Shown: positions 1 through 8,891 of the stretch, piece by piece
How the letters are laid out: the number at the start of each line of letters is the position of its first letter
Position numbering within the stretch: the stretch's first letter is position 1
NCBI GenBank assembly: GCA_005239175.1
Contig: SOPS01000004.1
Coordinates: 62,001 to 126,000, forward strand
Source of the DNA: a halophilic archaeon SHRA6
GTDB lineage: Archaea; Halobacteriota; Halobacteria; Halobacteriales; Haloferacaceae
Direction: 5' to 3'
Length of the DNA: 64,000 bases
Made by a program: the position numbers and the translations under genes
Notes under the pieces: generated by a model
Told to the model about the DNA's origin: nothing
The model's input: the letters and a program-made list of their open reading frames with translations, nothing else
The model's database searches: none

Positions 1-335
1 TGTCCGGAATTGTCTTTTATTCGACCGAGGCGCTCGAACCCGTCATCGAGTTTTACACCGAAACGATCGGCGCGACCGTCTGGCGCGAGCAGCCAGACTG
101 TACCATTCTGCAGTACGACAACCTTCTGTTCGGCTTCTGTGCGCGCGATCGAACCGATCGCTGTGGGATCATCACCTTCGTCACCGAGGACGAAACGGGA
201 GTCGATGAACTCTATCAACGGCTTGCTGATCGAGCCACCGAGGAACCACACTACAACGAGAAGTACGGAATTTACCAGTTCTTTGCGACTGATCCTGACG
301 GTCGAACGGTTGAGTGTCAGGCGTTTCTGGACTGA
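1..335 (+). CDS. VOC-family (glyoxalase fold) protein, 5' end cut by the window
   Basis: An open frame runs from base 3 to a TGA at 333-335, encoding about 110 residues without a start codon inside the window. The text begins SGIVFYSTEALEPVIEFYTE and ends FFATDPDGRTVECQAFLD. The opening 'F Y ... L .. V I E F Y' and the closing 'DPDGRTVE' are hallmarks of the vicinal-oxygen-chelate fold (glyoxalase I, bleomycin resistance and dioxygenase relatives). The final Glu of 'RTVEC' is in the position of the usual metal ligand. The substrate cannot be told. It is convergent with the PH-domain gene that follows, 12 bp away. Confidence 0.75.
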   Translation, partial: SGIVFYSTEALEPVIEFYTETIGATVWREQPDCTILQYDNLLFGFCARDRTDRCGIITFVTEDETGVDELYQRLADRATEEPHYNEKYGIYQFFATDPDGRTVECQAFLD

Positions 336-347
336 TTCAGTAACGGA

Positions 348-2051
348 TTACTCCTCAGCACGATCCGGCTGATCGCTGTCGGTAGAGTCGGACGATCGAT
401 CAGCCTTGGGAGAGTCGGACGATCGATCAGCCTTGGGAGAGTCGGGCGATCGATCGGTCTTGGTAGAGTCGGGCGATCGATCAGCGTCCTCGCTCCCGGC
501 CGCTGTGATCGCGGGTGTGAGCGAGTCGAAGTCGACTGGATTCGGAAGCGCAGGATCTTCGACCGTGTCAATCCACGCAAATCCGCTCGCCGGCTTTCGA
601 TCGCGGCGGCGTTCCTCCAGCGAGGCCTGCAGCCGATCGGTAAGTTCCTCACGGATCCGTTCGACGTCAGCCCGATCGATATCGAGGGCGGCGGCATCAC
701 TCCCCAGCACTGACAGCGACCCGGCCGTATCTGCGACGACTGTCCCAACATTCCAGCGTCGCTGGAAGATCGTTCGGGTGTCAATCACTGTCTGAATTCG
801 GTAGTAGGGGACGACCTTGGCCTCTCGGTTCCAAAAGCCGCTGCGGGCAACGAAGTGGTCCTCGCCGAGCCAATAGCCGCGGTGGAGCCACTTGTAGTGG
901 GCGGCGATCGGTGTCAATACGGCTGCACCAATGGGGACGTACCACGGGAACGGGATGCTGTAAAACCGCGTGATTGCGAACGCGATCGCCGTCAGTGCAC
1001 CGATCGCCAACAAGTACCGAACGGCGTACCGGCGACGAATCCGTTTGGGCGGTCGGGTAAATTCGGGCTCACCGAACGCTTCCAGCTCGTGGGCGAGTCG
1101 GTGGACGCGATCGACGGATGCCAGCGGGACCGCTGCCTCGCTTCCCTTCCCGTTGGCCTGTCCTGGCGCGTAGCCGGCGGTCTCGACCCCCAGCGTCGCG
1201 TACCCGAACCGTCGTTTCAACGGGTTGTCCTCGATCGTCACCGTCTGCACCTTATCGAATGGAATTGTTCCACTGTATCGCTGTACCAGCCCGCGCTCGT
1301 ACTGCAGTTCGTCCTCGGTCTGGGTGAGTCGGAAGCCCCAGTAGTTGACGACTGCCGAGATCGCTCCGACAATCCACGACAGCCCAATGACAGCCACTCC
1401 GACCACGATAATGAGCACTGTTAGCCCAATACCACTCACGTCGCCAGGGAGGATCGGCGAGACGAACGGCACCGAGCCAGTGAGGAGTGCGAGAATCGCA
1501 CCAGGGACCCGCGGATCGAACGACAACACGCCGACGAGCGCGAGTTCGCTGGGTTCGATCGAGAACAGCGCTTCGGGTTCAGCCGCGGGTTCGTCAGCGC
1601 TCGCGCCTTCTCGGCGATCGCGGCCTCGTTTGCGATCGCGGACGTCCGTCTGCAACGTTTCGGCCGTCTCTGCGGAGACGTACCGAATCACCGCCTCCGT
1701 CGAGCCGCCGCCGGCGGTTTCAACGTTCACTGCGGCGATTCCGAGCGCGCGCTGGATGATATTCTGGCTCACGTCGACGTTTTGGATCCGCCCGTACGGG
1801 ATCTCTCGCTCGCGGCGGTTGAACACGCCAGAGCTGAGATCGAGTGTATCTGCCGTGAGTTCGTAGCTAAACCGCCGGTAGTACAGTAGTTCGTAGCCGA
1901 TCGAGACTGCGAGGACGGCGAACGCTGCAAGGGCTAACAAGGGCCCACCGAACCCAGACGAGCCAGTCGATCCGACGAAGACGAGAATGAACAGCAGGCT
2001 GCCGCTTTTTTGTACGGCCCGGTAGGGCACAGAGATCGGCGACAGCTTCAC
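348..2051 (-). CDS. Membrane protein with three bacterial-PH (bPH2/YdbT-type) domains
   Basis: The 567-residue protein has hydrophobic segments near residues 18-55, about 175-235 and 345-385. Each is followed by a PH-like unit with the typical 'G.. .R....PY.RIQ.V......Q...G...V..ETAG' pattern: GVFNRREREIPYGRIQNVDV, then GLVQRYSGTIPFDKVQTVTI, then GFWNREAKVVPYYRIQTVID. This is the layout of Bacillus YdbT. It starts inside the stop of the upstream YdbS-like gene (ATGA overlap, 2048-2051), so the two are one operon and probably form a complex. The last 50 residues are a hydrophilic Asp/Ser-rich tail built from a 27-bp tandem repeat. The molecular function of the family is not established. Confidence 0.85.
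   Translation of the reverse strand: MKLSPISVPYRAVQKSGSLLFILVFVGSTGSSGFGGPLLALAAFAVLAVSIGYELLYYRRFSYELTADTLDLSSGVFNRREREIPYGRIQNVDVSQNIIQRALGIAAVNVETAGGGSTEAVIRYVSAETAETLQTDVRDRKRGRDRREGASADEPAAEPEALFSIEPSELALVGVLSFDPRVPGAILALLTGSVPFVSPILPGDVSGIGLTVLIIVVGVAVIGLSWIVGAISAVVNYWGFRLTQTEDELQYERGLVQRYSGTIPFDKVQTVTIEDNPLKRRFGYATLGVETAGYAPGQANGKGSEAAVPLASVDRVHRLAHELEAFGEPEFTRPPKRIRRRYAVRYLLAIGALTAIAFAITRFYSIPFPWYVPIGAAVLTPIAAHYKWLHRGYWLGEDHFVARSGFWNREAKVVPYYRIQTVIDTRTIFQRRWNVGTVVADTAGSLSVLGSDAAALDIDRADVERIREELTDRLQASLEERRRDRKPASGFAWIDTVEDPALPNPVDFDSLTPAITAAGSEDADRSPDSTKTDRSPDSPKADRSSDSPKADRSSDSTDSDQPDRAEE
382..489. repeat. Four 27-bp tandem repeats in the 3' end of the YdbT-like gene
   Basis: Units at 382-408, 409-435, 436-462 and 463-489 share the core GAGTCGGACGATCGATCAGC with a few substitutions. 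Because the unit is 27 bp the reading frame is kept, and on the minus strand it encodes a nine-residue repeat of the form 'KADRSSDSP'. The repeat makes the cytoplasmic or surface tail of the PH-domain protein and is a likely site of length variation by slippage or recombination. Confidence 0.85.
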
Positions 2052-2515
2052 ACCGCATCCTCCCCGTCGGCTTCGATCGCGAGCCGCTTGAGCCGCTCGC
2101 GGAGTGCCGACGCATCATCAGGTGTCAATCCCGGGATCCGGACGTCCGCGCCGCGTGACCCGGCCGTGTAGACGACTGTGCTCGCAAGCCCGACAAGACG
2201 TTCGAGCGCGCTCCGACGCGAGTCGACGTGTTGGATCCGGACGAGTGGGACGGCCGTTCGCACCTCGGTAAGTACCCCTCGCTCGAGATACAACGAATCC
2301 TCTCGAATCTCGTAGCGCCAGTTGCGATAGCGCAACAGGGCGTGGAGCACGCCAACGACGAGCAGGAGGCCGGCGATCGCGATCGGCCACTCAACCGGGA
2401 CGTCTGCGTACATCGCGGCGGCGTATCCGACACCCCCGACAATGCCGGCGCTAATGATCGCTCTACCCACCCACAAAATGCGAATCCGCGGCTGGAGCGC
2501 GTTCATGCGGACCAC
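2048..2515 (-). CDS. Small membrane protein with one bacterial-PH (YdbS-type) domain
   Basis: The 155 residues hold two membrane segments (about 16-36 and 40-60) followed by a single bPH2 domain. Its core is 'YEIREDSLYLERGVLTEVRTAV', then 'PLVRIQHVDSRRSALERLVGL' and 'VVYTAG'. This is the usual small partner (YdbS) of the larger three-domain YdbT protein. The next gene starts within its stop codon. Upstream lies a 320-bp region dominated by a 24-bp minisatellite, so its promoter must sit in or close to that repeat. Confidence 0.85.
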   Translation of the reverse strand: MVRMNALQPRIRILWVGRAIISAGIVGGVGYAAAMYADVPVEWPIAIAGLLLVVGVLHALLRYRNWRYEIREDSLYLERGVLTEVRTAVPLVRIQHVDSRRSALERLVGLASTVVYTAGSRGADVRIPGLTPDDASALRERLKRLAIEADGEDAV

Positions 2516-2604
2516 TCCGCGACCCGGACCGACGTACTGATCATACCGTTGTTTGCCGCGGGCGAATCATAAACATCGGTTGTTTCGGTTTGTTGTGTCT
2601 CGGT

Positions 2605-2748
2605 GTGGTCGATCGGTTTCTGGTTGATGTGGTCGATCGGTTTCTGGTTGATGTGGTCGACCGGTTTCTGGTTGATGTGGTCGATCGGTTTCTGGTCGAT
2701 GTGGTCGATCGATTTCTGGTTGTTATGGCGGATCACTTTCTGGTTGGT
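2605..2748. repeat. 24-bp minisatellite (six units) between two genes
   Basis: Six units of 24 bp (2605, 2629, 2653, 2677, 2701, 2725) follow GTGGTCGATCGGTTTCTGGT plus TGAT. The first five differ at one to three positions and the sixth is more diverged. A seventh degenerate unit runs on to 2772. All six frames are open across parts of it because 24 is a multiple of three. The minus-strand reading (NQKPIDHI repeats) is basic and polar, unlike the acidic proteins around it, so I read this as non-coding. It fills most of the 322-bp gap (2516-2837) upstream of the YdbS-like gene. Confidence 0.9.
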
Positions 2749-2837
2749 TCGGTCGATCGCTTGCTGTTCGGCTGTTTGGATCGCCTGTCGCTTGATGTAG
2801 CCTATCGCCGACCGATCGAACCTCTGACCGGAGGGTG

Positions 2838-3242
2838 TCACGCTTTTTCTCCCATCCGATCGCGGATCGCCTCGGCGGCCCGCTTGGCGCAATCACTCAC
2901 GCCGCGGCCGCCATGAAGCGTATTTTCGTCGACCGGCGAGGACAACAGACTCGCCTCGTCGGTCTCAAACCCCCGCTGATGGATCTGAAGGTAGCTGATA
3001 ACGAGCCGATCGGTATACGTGACATCCGTGATCTCGCTCATCGCGATCTGTTTGTCCTCGAAGTTCGATGCCGATCGGCGAGAAATGGACACCATGGACT
3101 CGTACACCTCAAGTGTCCCATCTTGAAACGAACACGAGACGATCGGCTCGCCGTCGATCTGGCTGTCGGCCGGTTCCACCGCTGAGTCGGGTGTCGATTG
3201 CCGCCAGGGGAGCCGAACCATTGGTTGAACTTCGGGGGACAC
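2838..3242 (-). CDS. Small PH-like-domain protein, haloarchaeal, function unknown
   Basis: Up to 134 residues; a start at the second Met (MVRLPWRQST, base 3221) is equally possible. The core 'VSCSFQDGTLEVYESMVSISRR...FEDKQIAMSEITDVTYTDRLVISYLQIHQRGFE' has the strand-turn pattern of short bacterial-PH/GRAM-like domains ('dgtL.vyed.v.i.r' then 'i.l..I.dv'). It has no membrane segment. It lies on the same strand as the YdbS/YdbT pair but is separated from them by the minisatellite, so cotranscription is uncertain. The family assignment is by pattern only. Confidence 0.6.
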   Translation of the reverse strand: MSPEVQPMVRLPWRQSTPDSAVEPADSQIDGEPIVSCSFQDGTLEVYESMVSISRRSASNFEDKQIAMSEITDVTYTDRLVISYLQIHQRGFETDEASLLSSPVDENTLHGGRGVSDCAKRAAEAIRDRMGEKA

Positions 3243-3389
3243 GGTGAAAAAATCACCGCGGCGGTTCGCACCGATCCAACAACGGCAACTGGGGTAGCGA
3301 CGAGGATCGAACCAACGACGCTATCCGACCGAACCACGTAGCCGCACTATCCGATGGGACGGCACCGTGCCGTCCGCCACGCTCTCACC

Positions 3390-4838
3390 ATGCCGATCGA
3401 AATACAGGGCGAGTACACCACCGCCCACGTGATGACCGACGACGAGTCGTTGATTGAGCCGAATGTTCGCGAGCAAATCCAAACGCTCGTCGATCACCCC
3501 GCGTTCACCGAGCCGATACGGATGATGCCCGACACCCACCTTGGAGCGGGCGCACCCGTCGGGTTCACTATGTCGCTCGCCGATCGAATCGTCCCGAACA
3601 TCGTCGGCGTCGATGTCGGCTGCGGGATGGCTGCGGTGAATCTCGGCAAGACGCTGCCGCTGTCGGGCCCCGATCGTGAACGCGCGGTCCGGAAGGCGGT
3701 CCCAATGGGTCGGGATGTTCACGACTACGACGACGCGCCGCACCTGATCGACGAGTTTCCGTTCGATCGAGCAAACGAGGTCTTCGAGCGGTTCAACGCG
3801 GCGTTCGAGGATCGATTCGGCGAGCCGATCGATCCGATCGAGTTCGACTTCGACGGCTTTGACGGGGAATATTTCAAATCGCTCTGCGACCGAGTGCTCC
3901 GAGATCAGCGTCAAGGGATTGGACACATTATCAAGAGCGCGGGCACGCTCGGCGGTGGGAACCACTTCATCGAGTTCGCCCGCGCGGAGAACTCCGGAGA
4001 CTACTGGCTCGTCATCCACAGCGGCTCGCGGTATCTCGGTAAGTCCGTCGCAGAGTTCTGGCAGGGCAACGCCAACGACTACCGCTCGGCCGACGCAATC
4101 CGCGAGGCGATCCCCGACGGCTACGATCGGTACCTTCAGTTCGATCCCGACGCGGTCAGCGACGCGGAGCTGTATCGGTGGGTTACCGGCGGGATGGGCC
4201 AGTCGCATCTGGACGGCGATCGGATCCGCGCGGATTTCGAGGGGTCGGCGATCGAGGATACCTTCGACCGACTCGCGCGGCCGGCTGACCGAGCCGAAGA
4301 CCGAAACGACAGCCTCGATTGGCTTGAGGGCCGAGAAGCCCACGGCTACTACGTGGATATGCTGTTCGCCCAGCAGTACGCCCGCTGGAACCGAACGCTC
4401 ATGGCCGAGACGATCTGTGACGCCCTCGACGTGGAGCCGATCGACTCGTTTCAGTCGATCCACAACTACATCGACTTTCGAGACCTCACGATCCGCAAAG
4501 GCGCGACGCCTGCACGGGACGGCCAGCGGCTCGTCATCCCATTCAACATGGCCGATGGCTCGGTCATCGCTCGCGGCCTTGGCAATCCCGAATACAACCA
4601 CAGCGCTCCACATGGCGCGGGCCGAACGATGAGCCGAAGTGATGCCTTCGATCGAGTGTCGATCGATGCGTTCGAGGCGGCGATGGAGGGGATCTACTCA
4701 GAGTCGGTTGTCCCGTCTGTCCGCGACGAAGCGCCGATGGCGTACAAACCCACTGCGGCGATCGAACGAGCGCTCGCGCCGACCGCCGAACTGGTCGATC
4801 GGCTCTCGGTCGTTCACAACCTCAAAGCGCTGCACTGA
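3390..4838 (+). CDS. RtcB-family RNA ligase, bacterial-style paralogue
   Basis: Reads as 482 residues from MPIEIQGEYTTAHVMTDD; an in-frame ATG 36 bp earlier adds MGRHRAVRHALT, which looks untranslated. All RtcB signatures are visible: MPDTHLGAGAPVGFTM, the metal Cys in VGVDVGCGM (Cys78), GGGNHFIEF, HSGSRYLG, SIHNYID, and the guanylylated His in NHSAPHGAGRTMSRSDA. The family joins 2',3'-cyclic phosphate or 3'-phosphate RNA ends to 5'-OH ends using Mn2+ and GTP. The opening 'I.GEYTTAHV.TDD' and about 480-residue size are like the bacterial ligases. I would expect a separate canonical tRNA-splicing RtcB elsewhere in this genome, so this one may act in RNA repair. It stands alone between convergent or divergent neighbours. 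Confidence 0.88.
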   Translation: MPIEIQGEYTTAHVMTDDESLIEPNVREQIQTLVDHPAFTEPIRMMPDTHLGAGAPVGFTMSLADRIVPNIVGVDVGCGMAAVNLGKTLPLSGPDRERAVRKAVPMGRDVHDYDDAPHLIDEFPFDRANEVFERFNAAFEDRFGEPIDPIEFDFDGFDGEYFKSLCDRVLRDQRQGIGHIIKSAGTLGGGNHFIEFARAENSGDYWLVIHSGSRYLGKSVAEFWQGNANDYRSADAIREAIPDGYDRYLQFDPDAVSDAELYRWVTGGMGQSHLDGDRIRADFEGSAIEDTFDRLARPADRAEDRNDSLDWLEGREAHGYYVDMLFAQQYARWNRTLMAETICDALDVEPIDSFQSIHNYIDFRDLTIRKGATPARDGQRLVIPFNMADGSVIARGLGNPEYNHSAPHGAGRTMSRSDAFDRVSIDAFEAAMEGIYSESVVPSVRDEAPMAYKPTAAIERALAPTAELVDRLSVVHNLKALH

Positions 4839-4880
4839 CGGACGGCCGACAGCGATCAGTCGAATTTGTTTTGCTGGCGA

Positions 4881-6245
4881 TCACGCGTACGCTTCAAACT
4901 CCTTGCCAAACACGAAGAAGTAGCCAGTTCCGATGATGCCGATGATGGCGGCGATACTAAAAGCGACCTCTGGGCTGACGAAGTCCCAGAGATATCCACC
5001 GATCGCCGCACTCGGGATGACGATTGTGTTCCGGAGCAGGTAGTACGTCCCAGTGACCCGTCCGCCTGCCCCGCGCTTGGCTGGGCCGACAATGAGCGCT
5101 TTGTGTGACGGAAGTCCGGCAAACCGAATCCCAGAGAACGCGAAGACGGCGATCATGACCATCGACAGCGGTAGGACTTCTCCGGCGATCGTCGGCGCAA
5201 AAATCAACACGACCGGGAACACGGCGTAGACGGCAAATCCGGTGGCAACGACTGGCTTGAGGCCGACCCGTTCGGCGAACTTCGACGCTGGTGCCATGAT
5301 CAACAGCGCGACGAGCATCTCCACGCCAAGCAGGTACCCAAAGAACGCTGCCGGTGAGAGGCTCACCTCGTAGGAGAACCCACCCAGCGCCAGTGTCATG
5401 TCGAACCCAACCTCGAAAAACTGCGTCACAACCAACACAAAAAAGACGTACACCATGCCGTTGGCGAACCGAACGAGGGTGTCACCGACTAACAGCGGCC
5501 GCAGCGGCTCTGGCATCTCCTTGAGATCTTGGCGGATCTGATCGACGCCTGCGAACGAATCGCCGAACGAATCATCGCTTGCATCGTAAAGGAGGTGCTG
5601 GACGATCGTCCCGAGCACGCCGAAGACAACCGCAACCGCGAGGACGAGTTGGAAGCTCACGGTGAACTGTGGGTGTAAGCCAATGAGGACTGCTGCAAGA
5701 ACCGGCCCGATGAGAAACGCCGTTCGACGGAACGTCTCCGTGCTGGCGAACCCAGCGGCCAGCCGTGAGGGATCGGTCGCTTGTTTAACCACGGCGAACG
5801 TCGCCCCGAGGCCGAAGGACTTCCAGGCCTGTGCGAGGATCAGCCCGACGAAGATCCAGATCCACGGCTCGATCGGTACGCCAGCAAGGGTGAACGCGCC
5901 GAGCGTCGGTGCGACCAGCCAGACACCGAATCCGATCGTCGAAATGAGCCCAAATACCGTTAGTGCGTATCGCGACCCGATTCGATCGGAAACCGCACCG
6001 CCGGGATACGGGTACAGCGCAGAGATGATGTTGCCGAACGTCCCAAACAGCCCGACGACAAAGCCGGACGCGCCGAGTGCCACCATGTACTCGGGGAGAA
6101 ACCGGTTCGTCATCTGAAAGCCCAGACTGAACGCGAACATCGCGATCGACAACACGAGCACATCCCGCTGCAGCGCGAAGAACTGCCGGAAGGTGTCTAA
6201 CGGTCCGGTGTCGTCTGTCTTAACGGTGACTGTATCTTGACTCAT
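4881..6245 (-). CDS. Major facilitator superfamily transporter
   Basis: The 454-residue protein has about twelve hydrophobic helices in two blocks separated by a polar loop around residues 215-245 (LLYDASDDSFGDSFAGVDQIRQDLKEMPEPL). The loop 2-3 motif 'GAVSDRIGSRYALTV' is the MFS motif A (G...DR.GRR). The N-terminal 27 residues are polar and cytosolic. Nothing in the sequence fixes a substrate. It converges on RtcB, whose stop is 42 bp away. Confidence 0.85.
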   Translation of the reverse strand: MSQDTVTVKTDDTGPLDTFRQFFALQRDVLVLSIAMFAFSLGFQMTNRFLPEYMVALGASGFVVGLFGTFGNIISALYPYPGGAVSDRIGSRYALTVFGLISTIGFGVWLVAPTLGAFTLAGVPIEPWIWIFVGLILAQAWKSFGLGATFAVVKQATDPSRLAAGFASTETFRRTAFLIGPVLAAVLIGLHPQFTVSFQLVLAVAVVFGVLGTIVQHLLYDASDDSFGDSFAGVDQIRQDLKEMPEPLRPLLVGDTLVRFANGMVYVFFVLVVTQFFEVGFDMTLALGGFSYEVSLSPAAFFGYLLGVEMLVALLIMAPASKFAERVGLKPVVATGFAVYAVFPVVLIFAPTIAGEVLPLSMVMIAVFAFSGIRFAGLPSHKALIVGPAKRGAGGRVTGTYYLLRNTIVIPSAAIGGYLWDFVSPEVAFSIAAIIGIIGTGYFFVFGKEFEAYA

Positions 6246-6446
6246 GTTGGCTTGCGTATCCGTGATCAGCTATCTGGATTGATTGACTACGTTCGGCTGC
6301 CCACCCGCTTTGACCACGCTGCTGTTTCTGTGGGTCGATCGAAGCGGGTTGTCCTCCACTGACGGACTACGTCGTTATATTTGGATTCGATCGTGAGTAT
6401 ATTCATTTTCATATGAATGCACAAATAATACACTGAGGCCCCACTG

Positions 6447-6821
6447 TCAGCAGTCCTCATTCGATTTCCACTGAGACAGTTCCTGGTGTATCTCTGCCGC
6501 TGTTTGTTCATCAAACCGATCGACGTTCTCCTCCAATTTCTGTGCGGTGACCGCTCCCAAGTCGATTTCGAACACCGAAGCCATACTCAGTGCGTAAATG
6601 AGGATGTCTGCGAGTTCGTCCTCGACAGCGGTCTGTATCTCTGGATCGTCGTCGTACGCACTTGCTGGGAGGTTGTCGTGCCACTGAAACACCTCCATCA
6701 GTTCGCTCGCCTCGACAGAAATTGACATTGCAATGCTCTTTGGGGTGTGAAATTGCTCCCAGTCCCGTGATCGAATGAATGCTTCCTGTTGCCGCTGGAG
6801 AGAGTCCAGGTCTTCGGTCAT
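6447..6821 (-). CDS. MazG-like nucleotide pyrophosphohydrolase (RS21-C6/iMazG type)
   Basis: The 124-residue all-alpha protein carries the metal-binding pattern of the MazG superfamily: E37-A-S-E40 in 'ISVEASELMEVFQW' and E69-L-A-D72 in 'VEDELADILIYALSM'. These E..E and E..D motifs bind Mg2+ and hydrolyse a (d)NTP to (d)NMP and PPi. Single-domain members prefer dCTP or modified dNTPs and act as house-cleaning enzymes; some are carried by phages. It lies 93 bp downstream of the nuclease-DUF2075 gene on the same strand, probably cotranscribed. Confidence 0.85.
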   Translation of the reverse strand: MTEDLDSLQRQQEAFIRSRDWEQFHTPKSIAMSISVEASELMEVFQWHDNLPASAYDDDPEIQTAVEDELADILIYALSMASVFEIDLGAVTAQKLEENVDRFDEQTAAEIHQELSQWKSNEDC

Positions 6822-6914
6822 CGTTCCTACCCATGGGTTGACTGCTCGTAAAATATCATTACTCCGCTCGCCTCTAGAATACGATCAGCAACCACACTGC
6901 TGTGTGGCGCAGTC

Positions 6915-8807
6915 TCAGTAGTCGATCGTCCCATTGATGTTCGAGAGGCGTTTTCGCATGTACGCTCGAAGCTGATCGTCACAACAGTAGATGTAACAGC
7001 CCTTGAGCCCCCTGCTGAGCAGCGTCCGATACGTGTTTTTGATCACCTCGTCGATGATCTCGCGTGCCCGCTCGGGGTCTTCATCGAGCATTTTCTTGAT
7101 GCCAAACAGCGATCGATCGGTCGTCGCTCGTGCCTCGTGGTCGGTGATAATTTCGCCATCTCGGTATTTGAGATCCGGGCCGATAATCACGCCGACGTAA
7201 TCGAACTCCAGCCCCTGGCAGGTGTGGATACAGCCGACCTCGTCGATCGATCCCTCGTCGACAGCCCACGGATCGCCGCCGTCGAGGTTCCAACTCCGAC
7301 GATACTCGCCGATTTCGATGTCATGGTAGGCTGGATCGCTGCGACCGTCTTTGTCCCACTCCCAGCAGTACCCTGCGACGACTCTCGACAGTTGCCCTTC
7401 GGTGTTTTTGGCTTCGATCGTTTCGTGCAGCCGCTGTGGGTCGTCGTAGAGTCTGACATCGAACTGTAGATCAAAGCCGTCGGCGTTGGCAGTCTCACGG
7501 ATCGCTAAGACGTCATCGAGCCAGGCGACGTATCCGTCAGAGCCGCTACAGCGGAACTGCGCATCCAACTCCATCGTCTCGATGTCCGCATCCATCTCCG
7601 TAGCGAACTTGTGGATTTCCTGTTTTGTCCCAATGTCGTCGATGTGCACACGTTGGCTTTCATCGATAAAGAACACCGAAAATTTGGCGGCGTTGATGAT
7701 TTCCATGACCTGGTTTTCTCCCCGGCCAAAGAAGGTCGACTCTTCGTTGAGTCTGTGAGCCTCGTCAGCGACGAGGGCTGGATACTGGTTTGATGGCGTC
7801 GAAACGTAGCTTCCGGCGCCGGTAAACAGGTGATCGATCTCTTTGACGAGCATGTCGCCGCGGAGTTTCTCTTTGTAGACTGCCCGCGGCGCCCGGTTTT
7901 TCGAGACGTACTGGGCGGTATACTCCTCCTGAATCAATTCGGCCAGAATGTTGACCGCAACGACGGTTTTGCCGGTCCCAGGGCCGCCTTCGACAATAAG
8001 TACCTTCTTTTCGTCTTCTTCGTTGGCTTCCTTCGCCAGTTCAACGGCCCGTTCGAAGACGACTTTCTGTGAATCGATCAGGGTAAACTCGTCGTTGGCT
8101 TCCAACATTCCTTCGAGGGAATCCTGTAGTTTTTTGTTGGGTTTGAGGTCTGCATCCTCCACCTGCTGGAGCAGGTTGCCGGTATCTGGCGTTGTAATCT
8201 TCGATGCAAGGTACTCGCTGAGTTCATCAACATCCTGTTTGAGGAAGACGGGCGCGCGCTCCGTATAGGGTCGATAAATCTCGTTATCGATCCGATCGCG
8301 GTACTTCGCATCGAAGTTATGCAGGTACGCAAGCGGGTGTACCCGGATATTCTCGCGTTGGACTGCAACGTTGAAGTCCTCGATGAGTTGGGTATACGAC
8401 CACGCCTGGTAGCTCGGATGCGTCGTCTCACGGAGGCCGCCGCCCAACACGGTCGTCACGATCCCATCCTTGTGTGGAACCGGTTCGGTTCGCTCACCGC
8501 CCCACTGTTTCAGCTCAATAACGACGAGCGTGCGTTCGCCATCAGCGTCACGTCCGGCGATCATGAAATCAACGCGTCGAGAGGTGAGTGGGATCTGAAA
8601 CTCGATCGCCACCTCCGCGTCGTCCGGCAGCTCCTGATCAAAAAAGAGGTTCGCCATATACTGCAGCGAATGTCTCCACGCACGGATCTCATTCCGTGCG
8701 ACGCCGCCGATCCGCTGTGCTTCGAAGCCCGCTAGGATCTGGTCAACGATTCGATTTTGCACCACATCCTGGAGGAACCCCCGCGCCGTGTTTTTATAAA
8801 TGAGCAT
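6915..8807 (-). CDS. Nuclease-like domain fused to DUF2075 P-loop helicase-like ATPase
   Basis: The 630-residue protein has two parts. Residues about 60-105 show a PD-(D/E)XK-like signature: Glu69, then RRVD80FMIAG and VVIE98LK100QW. From about 240 comes a superfamily-1-like ATPase (DUF2075): Walker A GGPGTGKT at 274-281, DEAH at 348-351, 'FFIDESQRVHIDD', 'DAQFRCSGSD', and the late 'CQGLEFDYVGVIIGPDL' that corresponds to helicase motif V. DUF2075 proteins are related to Schlafen-type and UvrD-like ATPases and often occur in defence neighbourhoods. With the downstream MazG-like enzyme it may form a two-gene nucleic-acid/nucleotide module. That functional link is inference. Confidence 0.8.
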   Translation of the reverse strand: MLIYKNTARGFLQDVVQNRIVDQILAGFEAQRIGGVARNEIRAWRHSLQYMANLFFDQELPDDAEVAIEFQIPLTSRRVDFMIAGRDADGERTLVVIELKQWGGERTEPVPHKDGIVTTVLGGGLRETTHPSYQAWSYTQLIEDFNVAVQRENIRVHPLAYLHNFDAKYRDRIDNEIYRPYTERAPVFLKQDVDELSEYLASKITTPDTGNLLQQVEDADLKPNKKLQDSLEGMLEANDEFTLIDSQKVVFERAVELAKEANEEDEKKVLIVEGGPGTGKTVVAVNILAELIQEEYTAQYVSKNRAPRAVYKEKLRGDMLVKEIDHLFTGAGSYVSTPSNQYPALVADEAHRLNEESTFFGRGENQVMEIINAAKFSVFFIDESQRVHIDDIGTKQEIHKFATEMDADIETMELDAQFRCSGSDGYVAWLDDVLAIRETANADGFDLQFDVRLYDDPQRLHETIEAKNTEGQLSRVVAGYCWEWDKDGRSDPAYHDIEIGEYRRSWNLDGGDPWAVDEGSIDEVGCIHTCQGLEFDYVGVIIGPDLKYRDGEIITDHEARATTDRSLFGIKKMLDEDPERAREIIDEVIKNTYRTLLSRGLKGCYIYCCDDQLRAYMRKRLSNINGTIDY

Positions 8808-8891
8808 TACTCGGGATTGTTCGCAGAATGTGACTACACTGAATTAGGTGTTTGCCTCGGACCGCCTGCACACATCTATTCGAGTCGTCAG

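Noticed and set aside
2503-2892. Minus-strand frame of NQKPIDHI repeats across the minisatellite
   Set aside because: It overlaps both neighbouring genes, is open only because the unit is 24 bp, and has a basic composition unlike the proteins around it.
3321-4613. A 430-codon open frame antisense to the RtcB gene
   Set aside because: The plus strand has all RtcB motifs. High-GC haloarchaeal genes often leave the opposite strand open, and the antisense translation has no recognisable domain.
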